From Flavobacterium pokkalii (lineage in GTDB: Bacteria > Bacteroidota > Bacteroidia > Flavobacteriales > Flavobacteriaceae), in the NCBI RefSeq assembly GCF_014596575.1, contig NZ_NASZ01000001.1:248001-312000 (forward strand): a stretch of DNA of 64,000 nt, read 5' to 3'. The notes beneath the pieces are model-generated. The model was not told the DNA's origin. It ran no database searches and saw only the letters and a list, made by a program, of their open reading frames with translations. How positions within the stretch are numbered: the first letter of the stretch is position 1; every line of letters starts with the position of its first letter. The translations under genes and the position numbers were made by a program. Below are positions 27,072 to 36,177 of the stretch, in pieces.

Positions 27072-27132
27072 ATAAATTCCAAATGCCAGTAATAATGATA
27101 AAATTATTGGAGTTTGGAATTTATTTTTTATA
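27072..27132 (+). terminator. Terminator after DksA-like gene
   Basis: A perfect 12-bp stem (27072-27083 with 27113-27124) enclosing a second, imperfect stem, followed by a T-rich run. It suggests lspA is mainly transcribed from its own promoter just downstream. Confidence 0.65.
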
Positions 27133-27140
27133 ATTTATTC

Positions 27141-27148
27141 TATTTTTG
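27141..27148 (+). promoter_or_regulatory. -7 element of lspA promoter
   Basis: TATTTTTG matches TAnnTTTG, 19 nt before the lspA ATG. A TTTG at 27113-27116 is 24 nt upstream, slightly beyond ideal spacing. Confidence 0.45.
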
Positions 27149-27167
27149 CGCACTTAAAATTTTTAAA

Positions 27168-27767
27168 ATGTCATTACGAAAAGCGTATCTGCTTATCTTC
27201 CTCGTATTACTGGTAGATCAGATTTCTAAAATATATGTAAAAACTAATTTTATATTAGGAGAAGAGGTTGAGGTTTTCAATTGGTTTAAAATTCATTTTA
27301 TAGAAAATGAAGGGATGGCTTGGGGAACTCAAATTCCGGGAGCTTACGGGAAATTGATTCTTACTTTGTTTCGTTTAGTGGCTGTTGGAGGTATAGGTTA
27401 CTGGTTGTGGGATTCTATAGAAAGAAAACACAGTAGTAATTATTTAATCGTAGCCATCGCTTTAATTTTGGCAGGTGCATTTGGAAATATTATTGATTCG
27501 GTTTTTTACGGAGTGATTTTTGACGATAGTACTTCACAATTAGCAACTTTATTTTCCAATGAGCCTTATGGTGAATATTTTCACGGAAAAGTAGTGGATA
27601 TGTTTTATTTCCCTTTCTGGCATGGCAATTTACCACAATGGTTACCGCTTTGGGGCGGCAGGGATTTTACTTTCTTTAATGCTATTTTCAATGTTGCCGA
27701 TGTGGCCATTTCAACCGGAGTTGGAATCTTAATCGTTTTTAATAAAAAAGCTTTTCACAAACATTAA
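27168..27767 (+). CDS. lspA: Lipoprotein signal peptidase (signal peptidase II)
   Basis: 199 residues from the ATG at 27168 (MSLRKAYLLIFLVLLVDQ); the frame is open farther upstream from a TTG but that would precede the promoter element. Inner-membrane aspartyl protease that cleaves prolipoprotein signal peptides after lipidation. Four membrane helices; conserved VDQISK, NEGMAWG, GNIIDSVFY and NVADVAISTG hold the catalytic Asp pair (one in NIID, one in VADV). A Bacteroidota-type insertion lies between helices 3 and 4. This organism makes many lipoproteins, visible in this window, all needing this enzyme. Confidence 0.94.
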   Translation: MSLRKAYLLIFLVLLVDQISKIYVKTNFILGEEVEVFNWFKIHFIENEGMAWGTQIPGAYGKLILTLFRLVAVGGIGYWLWDSIERKHSSNYLIVAIALILAGAFGNIIDSVFYGVIFDDSTSQLATLFSNEPYGEYFHGKVVDMFYFPFWHGNLPQWLPLWGGRDFTFFNAIFNVADVAISTGVGILIVFNKKAFHKH

Positions 27768-27787
27768 TAGTGAAATGATATAAAAGC

Positions 27788-27820
27788 AAAACCCGATATT
27801 TTATAATGTCGGGTTTTTTT
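27788..27820. terminator. Bidirectional terminator between lspA and formyl-THF ligase gene
   Basis: AAAACCCGATATT pairs with AATGTCGGGTTTT (27788-27800 with 27805-27817, one mismatch). A T-run follows on the plus strand and the A-rich left side gives a shorter one on the minus strand. Separates the convergent genes. Confidence 0.8.
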
Positions 27821-27822
27821 TA

Positions 27823-28395
27823 TTAGTTGAATGTATAAATGCTGTTTGGCGTTACACAATAATTCAGTGGCATGTCGGCTTCATGAAGGTCGTCTATTTT
27901 TTCTTCGGCTTCAAAAAAGGAAAGTCCTATTTTGATAGTTCCGGATTGGCATTCGCTCAGGAATTTATCGTAAAAACCTTTGCCGTAACCCACGCGGTGT
28001 CCTTTTTTGTCAAAAGCTAAAAGCGGTACAAAAACAACTTCTATTTTTTGCGAAGGTACTTCAATGCCATCAACCGGTTCCGGAATATTGTATTCGTTTT
28101 TTTTAATTTTAGTGTTATCAGTTAAAAGATAATGGGTCATTTTGCGGGTTTCAAAATCCGATTTTGAAATCAGAATTTCTTTGTCTTTTCCGGAAAGCAG
28201 GTGCAATATCAATTCGGTATCCACTTCCTGATGTTCGGCAATGGGTAGAAAAACATGGAAATAATTTTTGTCCCAAATGTCGAGTTTCAACAATTGATTA
28301 GCAATGGTTAAACTCATTTCTTCGATGTCGTTTTCCGAAAGTTGTTTGCGTAGTGATTTGTATTTGGAGCGTAATTCTGTTTTAGTGTTTCCCAT
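27823..28395 (-). CDS. 5-formyltetrahydrofolate cyclo-ligase
   Basis: About 190 residues, starting at the ATG at 28395 (MGNTKTELRSKYKSLRKQL); an open frame to 28473 adds a non-family extension. ATP-dependent conversion of 5-formyl-THF to methenyl-THF. The family signature is clear: an N-terminal basic helix, the folate/phosphate region FVPLLAFDKKGHRVGYGKGFYDKF, and the C-terminal residues ADMPLNYCVTPNSIY. Divergent from uvrC across about 140 bp and convergent with lspA. Confidence 0.9.
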   Translation of the reverse strand: MGNTKTELRSKYKSLRKQLSENDIEEMSLTIANQLLKLDIWDKNYFHVFLPIAEHQEVDTELILHLLSGKDKEILISKSDFETRKMTHYLLTDNTKIKKNEYNIPEPVDGIEVPSQKIEVVFVPLLAFDKKGHRVGYGKGFYDKFLSECQSGTIKIGLSFFEAEEKIDDLHEADMPLNYCVTPNSIYTFN

Positions 28396-28533
28396 GTTTG
28401 ATTTTATGCGTGGAATTAAAAAGTTAAAAGTAGAAATAATTATTTGTAATTCGTAAATTTGATTAGAATTCAAATAAGGGTCTTAAAACAGCTTGTTTTG
28501 GGATTTTCTTATCTTTTTTGAAACTAAATTCTA

Positions 28534-30333
28534 ATGCAAAAAACAGCTCTCGAACTTCAAATTCAAACTTTACCAGACAGTCCCGGTGTTTATCAGTATT
28601 ACGATAAAGATGGCAAAATTTTATATGTGGGAAAGGCGAAGAATTTAAAAAAACGGGTTTCTTCTTATTTTAATAAAATTCATGATACAGCTAAAACGAA
28701 TGTTTTGGTCAAAAAAATTGTGACTATCAAACACATTGTGGTTCCTACAGAAACTGATGCACTTTTGCTGGAAAATAATTTGATAAAAACCCTTCAGCCT
28801 CGTTACAATATCAATTTAAAAGACGACAAAAGTTATCCGTGGATTTGTATTAAGAAAGAACCTTTTTCGAGAATATTTTCAACCCGAAGAATGGTTAAAG
28901 ACGGTTCGGAATATTTTGGACCTTATACCAGTTTTAAGACTGTAAATACTATTTTGGATTTAATTAAGGAATTGTATCCGTTGCGTACCTGTAATTTTGA
29001 TTTGAGTGATGCGAATATTCAAAGCGGAAAATTTAAGGTTTGTCTCGAATACCATATTGGAAATTGCAAAGGTCCTTGTGAGGGTTATGAATCTTTAGAA
29101 GAATATCAAAAACAGGTGAATGCAATTCGCGAAATCTTAAAAGGAAATTTCAAAGAAAGTCTCAAAGATTTCCGAAAACTGATGATGGATTTGGCGCAGC
29201 AAATGCATTTTGAAGAAGCCCAAAAAATTAAAGAGAAGATTGAAGTTCTGGAGAATTATCAATCGCGTTCTACCATTGTAAATCCGAGAATTACCAATGT
29301 TGATGTTTTTTCTATTGTTTCGGATGAAAGTTCGGCTTATGTGAATTTTTTACAAATTTCACATGGCTCTATTATTCGTTCCCATACTTTAGAAATGAAA
29401 AAGAAATTGCAGGAATCGGATGAAGAGTTGTTAGAATTGGCTGTTGTGGAACTCAGAGAGCGATTTCAGTTGTTGTCTAAGGAAGTTATTGTGCCTTTTG
29501 TCGTGGATTTAGGCGAAAATATAAAAGTGACTGTGCCACAATTGGGAGATAAAAAACAAATTCTGAATTTGTCTGAAAGAAATGCTAAATTTTACCGAAT
29601 AGAACAATTAAAGCAATTGCAAATCGTTGACCCTGATAGGCACGCCAATAGAATTATGGCGCAAATGAAGAAAGATTTGCGTTTGCCGGCTGAGCCGCGA
29701 CATATTGAGTGTTTTGATAATTCTAATATTCAGGGAACTAACCCCGTTTCGGCCTGTGTAGTTTTTAAAGACGGAAAACCAAGCAAAAAAGATTACCGTC
29801 ATTTTAATATCAAAACTGTCGAAGGACCGAATGATTTTGCTTCGATGGAAGAAGTAGTCTATCGTCGATACAAACGATTGTTGGACGAAAAGGAATCTTT
29901 GCCGCAACTAATTATTATTGACGGTGGAAAAGGGCAGTTGTCTTCGGCATTAAAAAGTCTGGATGATTTAGGGTTGCGCGGAAAAATAAGCATTATTGGT
30001 ATTGCCAAACGATTAGAAGAATTGTTTTATCCGGATGATCCGGTGCCTTTATATTTGGATAAAAAATCGGAGACTTTAAAAGTAATTCAGCATTTGCGGA
30101 ATGAAGCGCATCGTTTTGGGATTACGCATCATCGCGACAGAAGAAGCAAAGGAGCTTTGAATTCTTCGATAGAATCGATTCCCGGAATTGGAGAGAAAAC
30201 CATGTTGGCGCTGATTCAGCATTTCAAAAGTGTTAAAAGATTGAAATTGGCTACAGAAAAAGAGATTTCGGAGGTGGTAGGAGTATCAAAAGCCAAAAAA
30301 ATTACCGATTTTTACAAAAGCACAGCACAATGA
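28534..30333 (+). CDS. uvrC: Excinuclease ABC subunit C
   Basis: 599 residues, normal length. Makes both incisions in nucleotide excision repair, in complex with UvrB. In order: GIY-YIG nuclease (residues about 12-95, DSPGVYQYYDKDGKILYVGKA), cysteine-rich region (EYHIGNCKGPCEGY), UVR/UvrB-binding helix pair (about 205-240, MHFEEAQKIKEKIEVL), RNase-H-like endonuclease with ECFDNSNIQG, IIIDGGKGQL and HRFGITHHR, and a C-terminal helix-hairpin-helix pair (SIPGIGEKTMLALIQHF). The patatin gene follows 42 bp later on the same strand. Confidence 0.95.
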   Translation: MQKTALELQIQTLPDSPGVYQYYDKDGKILYVGKAKNLKKRVSSYFNKIHDTAKTNVLVKKIVTIKHIVVPTETDALLLENNLIKTLQPRYNINLKDDKSYPWICIKKEPFSRIFSTRRMVKDGSEYFGPYTSFKTVNTILDLIKELYPLRTCNFDLSDANIQSGKFKVCLEYHIGNCKGPCEGYESLEEYQKQVNAIREILKGNFKESLKDFRKLMMDLAQQMHFEEAQKIKEKIEVLENYQSRSTIVNPRITNVDVFSIVSDESSAYVNFLQISHGSIIRSHTLEMKKKLQESDEELLELAVVELRERFQLLSKEVIVPFVVDLGENIKVTVPQLGDKKQILNLSERNAKFYRIEQLKQLQIVDPDRHANRIMAQMKKDLRLPAEPRHIECFDNSNIQGTNPVSACVVFKDGKPSKKDYRHFNIKTVEGPNDFASMEEVVYRRYKRLLDEKESLPQLIIIDGGKGQLSSALKSLDDLGLRGKISIIGIAKRLEELFYPDDPVPLYLDKKSETLKVIQHLRNEAHRFGITHHRDRRSKGALNSSIESIPGIGEKTMLALIQHFKSVKRLKLATEKEISEVVGVSKAKKITDFYKSTAQ

Positions 30334-30375
30334 TAGAAGTAAAGATGTTTAATTTTTAAAACCGAATCTTGTTTT

Positions 30376-32577
30376 ATGAAAAAATATATCCTTTTGTTAC
30401 TTGTTTTTTTTAGTGGTTTAACTATGTTTTCCCAAAAAAAAGACAGACCTAAAATAGGTTTGGTTTTAAGTGGCGGTGGTGCAAAAGGATTTGCTCATAT
30501 TGGAGTTCTTAAAGTAATTGAAGAGGCCGGAGTTAAGATTGATTATATTGGCGGAACCAGTATGGGTGCTGTTGTGGGTGGTTTGTATGCGGCAGGTTAT
30601 AATGCTGCCCAGCTTGATTCTATTTTTAAAGAAACCGATTTTGATGAATTGTTGAGTGATTATATTCCGCGGCAAACGAAGAACTTTTATGAGAAACGCA
30701 ATGATGAAGTTTATTCGTTGGTTTTGCCATTTAACAAATACAAAATTGGTATTCCGGATGCGCTTTCTAAAGGGTTGTATAATTTTAATTTGCTAAGCCG
30801 AATCACCAGAAATGTTCGCCATGTAAGAGATTTTAATAAACTTCCGATTCCTTTTTTGTGTATTGGCTCTGATATTGAAACAGGCGAGCAAGTGGTGTTG
30901 AACAAAGGGAATCTGGCCCAGGCGATGATTGCGAGTTCTGCTTTTCCGTCGTTGTTTTCTCCGGTTGAATACCAGGATCGCTTTTTGGTTGACGGCGGTG
31001 TGGTTAATAATTATCCGGTGGATGAAGTTAGAAAATTGGGAGCTGATATTATTATCGGTGTGGATGTTCAAAATGATTTACTGGACAGAAAAGAACTCAA
31101 TGATGCTACTAAAATTTTGGTGCAAATAACCAACCTTCATTCTATTGATAAAATGAAGCAGAATATTTTAAAAACGGATATTTATATTCGTCCCGATGTG
31201 AGAGAATACGGGGTGATGTCTTTTGACAGCGGTGATGTAATTTTGAGCAGAGGTGAAGAAGCTGCTTTTTCGGTTTTTGAACGATTAAAACAATTAGGTG
31301 CTCAATCTAAAAATTATAAAAAACCAAAATTAGAGCAACAGTCGGATAGTTTGCAAATTGCTGCTATAAACTGCAACAAATTGAGAAATTATACCAAAGA
31401 ATATATCTACGGAAAGTTGCGGTTTAAACCGGGAACCAAAATCAGTTACCGTCAATTGCAAACCGGAATTAATAATCTGAATGCAACGGAAAACTTTAGT
31501 GCCATCGATTATTCATTTGAGGATGAGAACGGAAAGGACGATTTGAATTTGGTATTAAAAGAAAATCCGATAAATAATTTTTTGAAATTTGGCTTGCATT
31601 ATGATGGCTTGTATAAAAGTTCGGTTTTAATTAATCTAACGCATAAGAAAAACTTTTTTAAAAATGATGTAGCTTCGTTAGATGTGATTTTGGGAGATAA
31701 TTTCAGGTATAATTTTGACTATTATATCGAAAACGGATACAATATCAGTTTGGGATTCAAATCTTTTTTAAATCAGTTTAATCGAAATGTAGAAGGGCAA
31801 ATTAGTAATCTGAATTTTGAGGATTTAGGCATTCAGTCTCTTAATGTTGATTTGTTTGATTTGACAAATCAGTTGTATTTTCAAACCATGTTTGCCCAAC
31901 GTTTCCTGATTGGTGGCGGTGTGGAATATAAATATTTGAATATTAATTCTAAAACGCTGGCGAATACCGATCCTAAAATTGATAAAAGTGATTATCTGAG
32001 TGTTTTTGGTCGCTTGAATTTTGATTCTATGGACGATAAATTTTTTCCAAAAAGAGGTTGGTCGTTTTCAGGAGATATTCATTCCTATTTGTATTCTTCC
32101 GATTATACAGGGGAATTCAGTCCTTTTTCAATTGCTAAGGCTGATTTTGGAGTGGCGTTTCAGTTGTTTAAGTCGGCTACGGTAAGATTTCAAACCGAAG
32201 CAGGATTTGCCATTGGAGGTAAGAGTGTGTCTTTCTTTAATTTCATTCTGGGAGGATTTGGGTATAATGTTTCTAATAATTTCAGCCATTTCTACGGCTA
32301 TGATTTTCTGAGCATGGGCGGCAATAGTTACATTAAATCAACACTGACATTGGATTATGAAGTCTTCAAAAACAATCATCTTAATTTTACGGCAAATTAT
32401 GCCAATATAGGTGAGGATATTTTTCAAACGGTTGATTGGGTTTCAATTCCGCAAATATCCGGCTATGCTTTAGGTTATGGTTTAGAAACAGCTATTGGGC
32501 CTATTGAGATAAAAAGAAGCTGGTCGCCGGAAACCGGAAAAAGTTATACCTGGTTTAGTGTTGGTTTTCCTTTTTAA
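30376..32577 (+). CDS. Patatin-like phospholipase fused to Omp85-type barrel
   Basis: 733 residues. After a signal peptide (MKKYILLLLVFFSGLTMFSQ) a patatin domain shows the oxyanion loop SGGGAKG (residues 32-38), nucleophile motif GTSMG (Ser 62) and the catalytic Asp in DGGVVNNYPV, so it should be an active lipid acyl hydrolase. A POTRA-like segment (YGKLRFKPGTKISYRQL) then a C-terminal outer-membrane barrel of the BamA/surface-antigen type (KFFPKRGWSFSGDI, GGFGYNVSNN, IGPIEIKRSWSPE, ending WFSVGFPF) follow. This is the layout of the type Vd PlpD-like proteins, placing the lipase on or through the outer membrane. No other gene is coupled to it. Confidence 0.92.
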   Translation: MKKYILLLLVFFSGLTMFSQKKDRPKIGLVLSGGGAKGFAHIGVLKVIEEAGVKIDYIGGTSMGAVVGGLYAAGYNAAQLDSIFKETDFDELLSDYIPRQTKNFYEKRNDEVYSLVLPFNKYKIGIPDALSKGLYNFNLLSRITRNVRHVRDFNKLPIPFLCIGSDIETGEQVVLNKGNLAQAMIASSAFPSLFSPVEYQDRFLVDGGVVNNYPVDEVRKLGADIIIGVDVQNDLLDRKELNDATKILVQITNLHSIDKMKQNILKTDIYIRPDVREYGVMSFDSGDVILSRGEEAAFSVFERLKQLGAQSKNYKKPKLEQQSDSLQIAAINCNKLRNYTKEYIYGKLRFKPGTKISYRQLQTGINNLNATENFSAIDYSFEDENGKDDLNLVLKENPINNFLKFGLHYDGLYKSSVLINLTHKKNFFKNDVASLDVILGDNFRYNFDYYIENGYNISLGFKSFLNQFNRNVEGQISNLNFEDLGIQSLNVDLFDLTNQLYFQTMFAQRFLIGGGVEYKYLNINSKTLANTDPKIDKSDYLSVFGRLNFDSMDDKFFPKRGWSFSGDIHSYLYSSDYTGEFSPFSIAKADFGVAFQLFKSATVRFQTEAGFAIGGKSVSFFNFILGGFGYNVSNNFSHFYGYDFLSMGGNSYIKSTLTLDYEVFKNNHLNFTANYANIGEDIFQTVDWVSIPQISGYALGYGLETAIGPIEIKRSWSPETGKSYTWFSVGFPF

Positions 32578-32817
32578 ATCCCGAAAACTATAAAATCATT
32601 ATTTAACAAAGATTGAGAACGGTTGTTTTTAGTCAAATCTCAGGCGTTTTTTTAGTTAAAAAAAGCTTATAAGTGTAAAATCAACCGTTTTTTGAATTTT
32701 TGAGGTAAACCAAAAATTATGAGTTTAATTTTTTATCCTTGCTTTTTTTATGATATTCAAAAAAAAAGGCTAATCCTTCCGAATCTTGTTTTAAAATTTT
32801 GTTAAACTGAATTTTTG

Positions 32818-32850
32818 TTGTAGAAATCGCATTTTCTTGCCGTATCTTTG
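32818..32850 (+). promoter_or_regulatory. Promoter of candidate small RNA
   Basis: TTG at 32818-32820 and TATCTTTG at 32843-32850, spaced 22 nt, fit the flavobacterial TTG/TAnnTTTG pattern. Transcription would start near 32857. Confidence 0.5.
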
Positions 32851-32856
32851 TCGTAT

Positions 32857-32965
32857 CAAAACAAGAGGGGTGGTTTCCTTTTGGTTTATATAAATTTAAT
32901 AATTTATAATTTTTTGGTTGGTTAATAGCATAAAAACTCAGTCATTAATTTGACTGGGTTTTTTT
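32857..32965 (+). ncRNA. Candidate small non-coding RNA or 5' leader
   Basis: Between a good promoter and a good terminator lie about 105 nt without an open reading frame of note. The 5' part is locally G-rich (AAGAGGGGTGG at 32862-32872), the middle very AT-rich, and the 3' end is a perfect-looking terminator. Not matched to a family I know. It could instead be a leader attenuator for the DUF3108 gene starting at 33027, but the terminator lies 65 bp before that start. Confidence 0.4.
32933..32965 (+). terminator. Terminator of candidate small RNA
   Basis: AAAACTCAGTCA (32933-32944) pairs with TGACTGGGTTTT (32951-32962, one G-U) around a TTAATT loop, followed by T-run. Confidence 0.75.
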
Positions 32966-33026
32966 GTTTTGATATATTTGGAACAAATTTTGCCAATTAA
33001 ATCAATAAAAAGAAATTTAGTAAATT

Positions 33027-33797
33027 ATGAAAAAAATAATATTACTCTTGTTGTTGATTTTAACCGTAAGTTTTGATTCTCATTCTGACGATGCATTTGG
33101 TGTGGGCGAATGGTTTAAATTTCGAGTTCACTATGGTTTTGTAAATGCAGGTTATGCCACTCTGGAAGTTAAGGATGCTGTAATTAATCAAAAAAAAGTT
33201 TTTCACGTTGTAGGGAAAGGATATACTACGGGTTTGTCCCGTTTTTTTTTCAAAGTGGAAGATCTCTATGAAAGCTATATAGATAAAGATTCCGGTAATC
33301 CGTATCAATTTGTCCGAAAAATAAACGAAGGAGGTTATACCAAAAATCAGGAAGGTTTTTTTAATCAGTCAGCTAATAGAGTTACGGTAAAAGATTATAA
33401 AAAGAAAACTGAAAAAACCTTTGTTATTCCTGATAATACTCAGGATATATTATCTACTTTTTATTATCTGAGAAATTATCCTACGATTGACAAGATTAAA
33501 CCCGGAGAATCTATTGAAATCGATATGTTTTTTGACGACGAAACCACAAAATTTAAGTTAAAGTTTATGGGTCGTGAAAATATATCAACTAAATTTGGAA
33601 CCGTTCCAGCTATGATTTTTAGACCATTAGTACAATCGGGCAGGGTTTTTAAAGAACAGGAAAGTTTAACGGTTTGGGTTTCAGATGATGATAACAGGTT
33701 GCCATTGCGCATTAAAGCCGATTTGGCAGTGGGTTCACTAAAGGCCGATTTGGATGCTTTTAAAGGATTGAAGGCTCCTTTTAAAATAAAGAAATAA
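33027..33797 (+). CDS. DUF3108 domain periplasmic protein
   Basis: 256 residues. Signal peptide (MKKIILLLLLILTVSFDSHS) then a DUF3108 body: FGVGEWFKFRVHYGFVNAGYATLEV at the start and repeated strands such as VVGKGYTTGLSRFFFKVEDLYESYID and TVWVSDDDNRLPLRIKADL. The family is periplasmic, beta-rich and of unknown function, with a fold related to LolA-like lipid-carrying sheets in some accounts. Its stop codon overlaps the start of the tryptophan dioxygenase gene (TAATG), so the two are translationally coupled. Confidence 0.87.
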   Translation: MKKIILLLLLILTVSFDSHSDDAFGVGEWFKFRVHYGFVNAGYATLEVKDAVINQKKVFHVVGKGYTTGLSRFFFKVEDLYESYIDKDSGNPYQFVRKINEGGYTKNQEGFFNQSANRVTVKDYKKKTEKTFVIPDNTQDILSTFYYLRNYPTIDKIKPGESIEIDMFFDDETTKFKLKFMGRENISTKFGTVPAMIFRPLVQSGRVFKEQESLTVWVSDDDNRLPLRIKADLAVGSLKADLDAFKGLKAPFKIKK

Positions 33798-34732
33798 TGA
33801 ATATTAATGAGCATACAGCAGCTATTTTAAAAGAAATAGAGCAAAAGTACGAGTCTATTAATCAAAAGACAGAGACTCAGCTTGAAGGCTTGCTGTGGTC
33901 TAAACCAATAAATTATTGGGATTATATTCAAACGGATGCCTTATTAAATTTGCAGGTTCAAAGAACCGTTCTTCCTGATGAGATGGTTTTTATTGTTTAT
34001 CATCAGATTAACGAATTGATATTCAAAATGATTCTTTGGGAGATGAATCAAATCTCTCATGCAGTCAATATTCAAGCCTATTTTTTTATCGACCGATTAG
34101 CGCGCATTAGCCGTTATTTTGATATGTTGACAACTTCTTTTTCTATTATGGAAAACGGAATGGATGTTAATCAGTATATGAAATTCAGAAATACGCTTAC
34201 GCCGGCCAGCGGATTTCAAAGCGCGCAATATCGTTTGATTGAATTTTGTGCTACCGATTTGGTTAATTTAATAGATAGTCGTTTCAGAGCAACTTTTGAT
34301 CATACTATTTCGAATGAAAATGCGTTTGAAATGCTGTATTGGCAGGCTGCCGGAAAAGAGCAGCAAACAGATGCGAAATCTTATACTTTAAGCTCTTTTG
34401 AAAAAAAATATAAGGCTGCTTTTTTGACTTATATGGAGGAGTATAAAACAATTAATATTTGGCAAAAATACAAACAGCTTCCTTTAGAAGATCAGGAATC
34501 TTTAAGTTTGAAAGAAGCGATGCGTCATTTAGATTATACTGTTAATATTAAATGGGTAATGCAGCATTTTAATGTTGCGGTTAAGTATATTGATCAAAGT
34601 GGTATGGGAGATGGCGAAGCAACCGGAGGAAGCGACTGGCGTAAATACATGCATCCGAAACATCAAAAAAGGATATTTTTTCCGGAACTTTGGTCTAAGG
34701 ATGAAATTGAAAATTGGGGAAAGGAACAATAA
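33797..34732 (+). CDS. Tryptophan 2,3-dioxygenase family protein
   Basis: 311 residues. Haem enzyme that opens the indole ring of L-tryptophan to N-formylkynurenine. Signature stretch NLQVQRTVLPDEMVFIVYHQINEL and the later ASGFQSAQYRLIEF match the family; near the end GMGDGEATGGSDWRKYM carries the flexible loop that closes over substrate. Slightly divergent from the animal and proteobacterial enzyme and one of the Bacteroidota versions. Starts in the stop codon of the DUF3108 gene. No kynureninase or other pathway gene is nearby, so a link to NAD synthesis is not shown. Confidence 0.88.
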   Translation: MNINEHTAAILKEIEQKYESINQKTETQLEGLLWSKPINYWDYIQTDALLNLQVQRTVLPDEMVFIVYHQINELIFKMILWEMNQISHAVNIQAYFFIDRLARISRYFDMLTTSFSIMENGMDVNQYMKFRNTLTPASGFQSAQYRLIEFCATDLVNLIDSRFRATFDHTISNENAFEMLYWQAAGKEQQTDAKSYTLSSFEKKYKAAFLTYMEEYKTINIWQKYKQLPLEDQESLSLKEAMRHLDYTVNIKWVMQHFNVAVKYIDQSGMGDGEATGGSDWRKYMHPKHQKRIFFPELWSKDEIENWGKEQ

Positions 34733-34770
34733 AATAATAATTTAAGTAGAATTGAATAAATAGATTAAGT

Positions 34771-36003
34771 TTGAAATACGTTTTAACATTTATAATTGCA
34801 TTAACTCTCGTCGTATCTTGTAAAAAATCAGATAAAGAAACGGAAAAAAAGAAACTGGTAAAGAAGGAAATTCCCCAAAAAGACAATTCGGATTTTGGGT
34901 TTAATTTTGCTGATTTTAATGTGATTCAGGATACCGTTAGAAAAGGAGATACTTTTGGAACAATTATAAGTAAACAAAACATTGGAGAACGTAAAATTTA
35001 TGAAATTGTAAACAGTATTAAAGATACTTTTGATGTTCGTGTGATTCGTCCTAATAAGGCTTACACGATGTTGCGTTCTAAGGATAAAACCAATAAACTT
35101 CAGGTTTTTGTATATCAGCCAAATGATTTAACCTATTATATTTTTGATCTTCGGGATTCGGCGGTGGTGGCTCACAAAAAAGTCAGACCGGTTACTTTTA
35201 AAAGAAGATTAATTACCGGAGTTTTGAAAGGTTCTTTGTCGGAAACTTTATCAAATGCTGGTGTTGCGGCTAATTTAGCTAGTCAGATTACAAAAATTTA
35301 TTCCTGGTCCATCGATTTCTTTAAGCTGAAAAAAGGAGATCGTTTTGGGATTGCTTTCAACGAGCGCTACATAAATGATACTATTTATAATGGAGTAAGC
35401 GATGTTGAAGCTGCTTTTTTTGAATACAGAGGCAAGATTATGTACGCTTTCCCATTTGTGCAGAATGAAGCATCGGGAAAAGTTGATTATTATGATGAGG
35501 AGGGTAAGACGATGAAAAATTTCTTCCTGAAATCGCCAATTAAGTTTAGTCGAATTACATCTAGATTTACTATGAACCGATACCATCCTGTTCAGCATAA
35601 ATGGAAAGCGCATAAAGGGACTGATTATGCGGCTCCAACCGGAACTCCTATTATGACAACAGCCACCGGGGTTGTTGAGAGAACAGGTTATACTGCCGGA
35701 AACGGAAATTATGTTAAAGTAAAACACAATGGAACATACTCGACTCAGTATTTACACATGTCTAAAATTCTGGTAAGACGCGGACAACATGTCAATCAGG
35801 GGGATGTTATCGGAAGGGTAGGAAGTACCGGTTTAGCAACAGGGCCGCATGTGTGTTATCGTTTTTGGAAAAATGGAGTACAAGTGGATGCTTTAAGGTT
35901 AAAATTGCCTACAGGAACACCAATGGAAAGCAGGAATAAAGCAAGATTCTTAAAAACGATTGAGCCGCTAAAGAGAGAGTTGGACAGTATCGGTAATTTA
36001 TAA
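34771..36003 (+). CDS. M23 family metallopeptidase, lipoprotein
   Basis: 410 residues, starting with TTG at 34771 because the lipoprotein signal peptide (MKYVLTFIIALTLVVSC) opens exactly there. A central domain (about 60-270) contains the GDTFGTIISKQN segment. The C-terminal LytM/M23 domain has the first zinc motif KAHKGTDYAAPTGTP (HxxxD) and TQYLHMSK, but the usual HxH is HVC (GPHVCYRFWKNG), with Cys where the second His is expected. This form recurs in Bacteroidota in my recall. Predicted to cut or regulate peptidoglycan cross-links in the periplasm. A strong terminator follows. Confidence 0.87.
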   Translation: MKYVLTFIIALTLVVSCKKSDKETEKKKLVKKEIPQKDNSDFGFNFADFNVIQDTVRKGDTFGTIISKQNIGERKIYEIVNSIKDTFDVRVIRPNKAYTMLRSKDKTNKLQVFVYQPNDLTYYIFDLRDSAVVAHKKVRPVTFKRRLITGVLKGSLSETLSNAGVAANLASQITKIYSWSIDFFKLKKGDRFGIAFNERYINDTIYNGVSDVEAAFFEYRGKIMYAFPFVQNEASGKVDYYDEEGKTMKNFFLKSPIKFSRITSRFTMNRYHPVQHKWKAHKGTDYAAPTGTPIMTTATGVVERTGYTAGNGNYVKVKHNGTYSTQYLHMSKILVRRGQHVNQGDVIGRVGSTGLATGPHVCYRFWKNGVQVDALRLKLPTGTPMESRNKARFLKTIEPLKRELDSIGNL

Positions 36004-36033
36004 TGCGAATTAGTAATCACTGAAAATATAAAG

Positions 36034-36069
36034 GAGAAGTAATTGTTAGCAACTTACTTCTCTTTTTTT
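36034..36069 (+). terminator. Terminator of M23 peptidase gene
   Basis: GAGAAGTAA (36034-36042) pairs with TTACTTCTC (36054-36062), followed by seven T. Confidence 0.85.
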
Positions 36070-36177
36070 ATCTAGAAACTGGTTGGTTTTTTAATTATAT
36101 AGTGGGGATTTTTCCGGCTATTCGAACTAAATTCAGTATTTTTACGACCATCTAAAAACACTAAAAACAAATAATAA

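Larger units (their letters stand above)
32578..33026. other. Intergenic region containing candidate small RNA
   Basis: 449-bp gap. The left part (32578-32800) is AT-rich, with a weak hairpin after the patatin gene and long A and T runs, nothing recognised as coding. The right part has a promoter-like pair (32818-32850) and a strong terminator (32933-32962), described separately as a candidate non-coding RNA. Confidence 0.6.

Noticed and set aside
27114..27167. N-terminal extension of lspA
   Set aside because: It lies over a terminator and promoter element; the ATG at 27168 begins a canonical LspA.
30466..31129. Several short frames inside the patatin gene
   Set aside because: All lie inside a long, well-supported gene.
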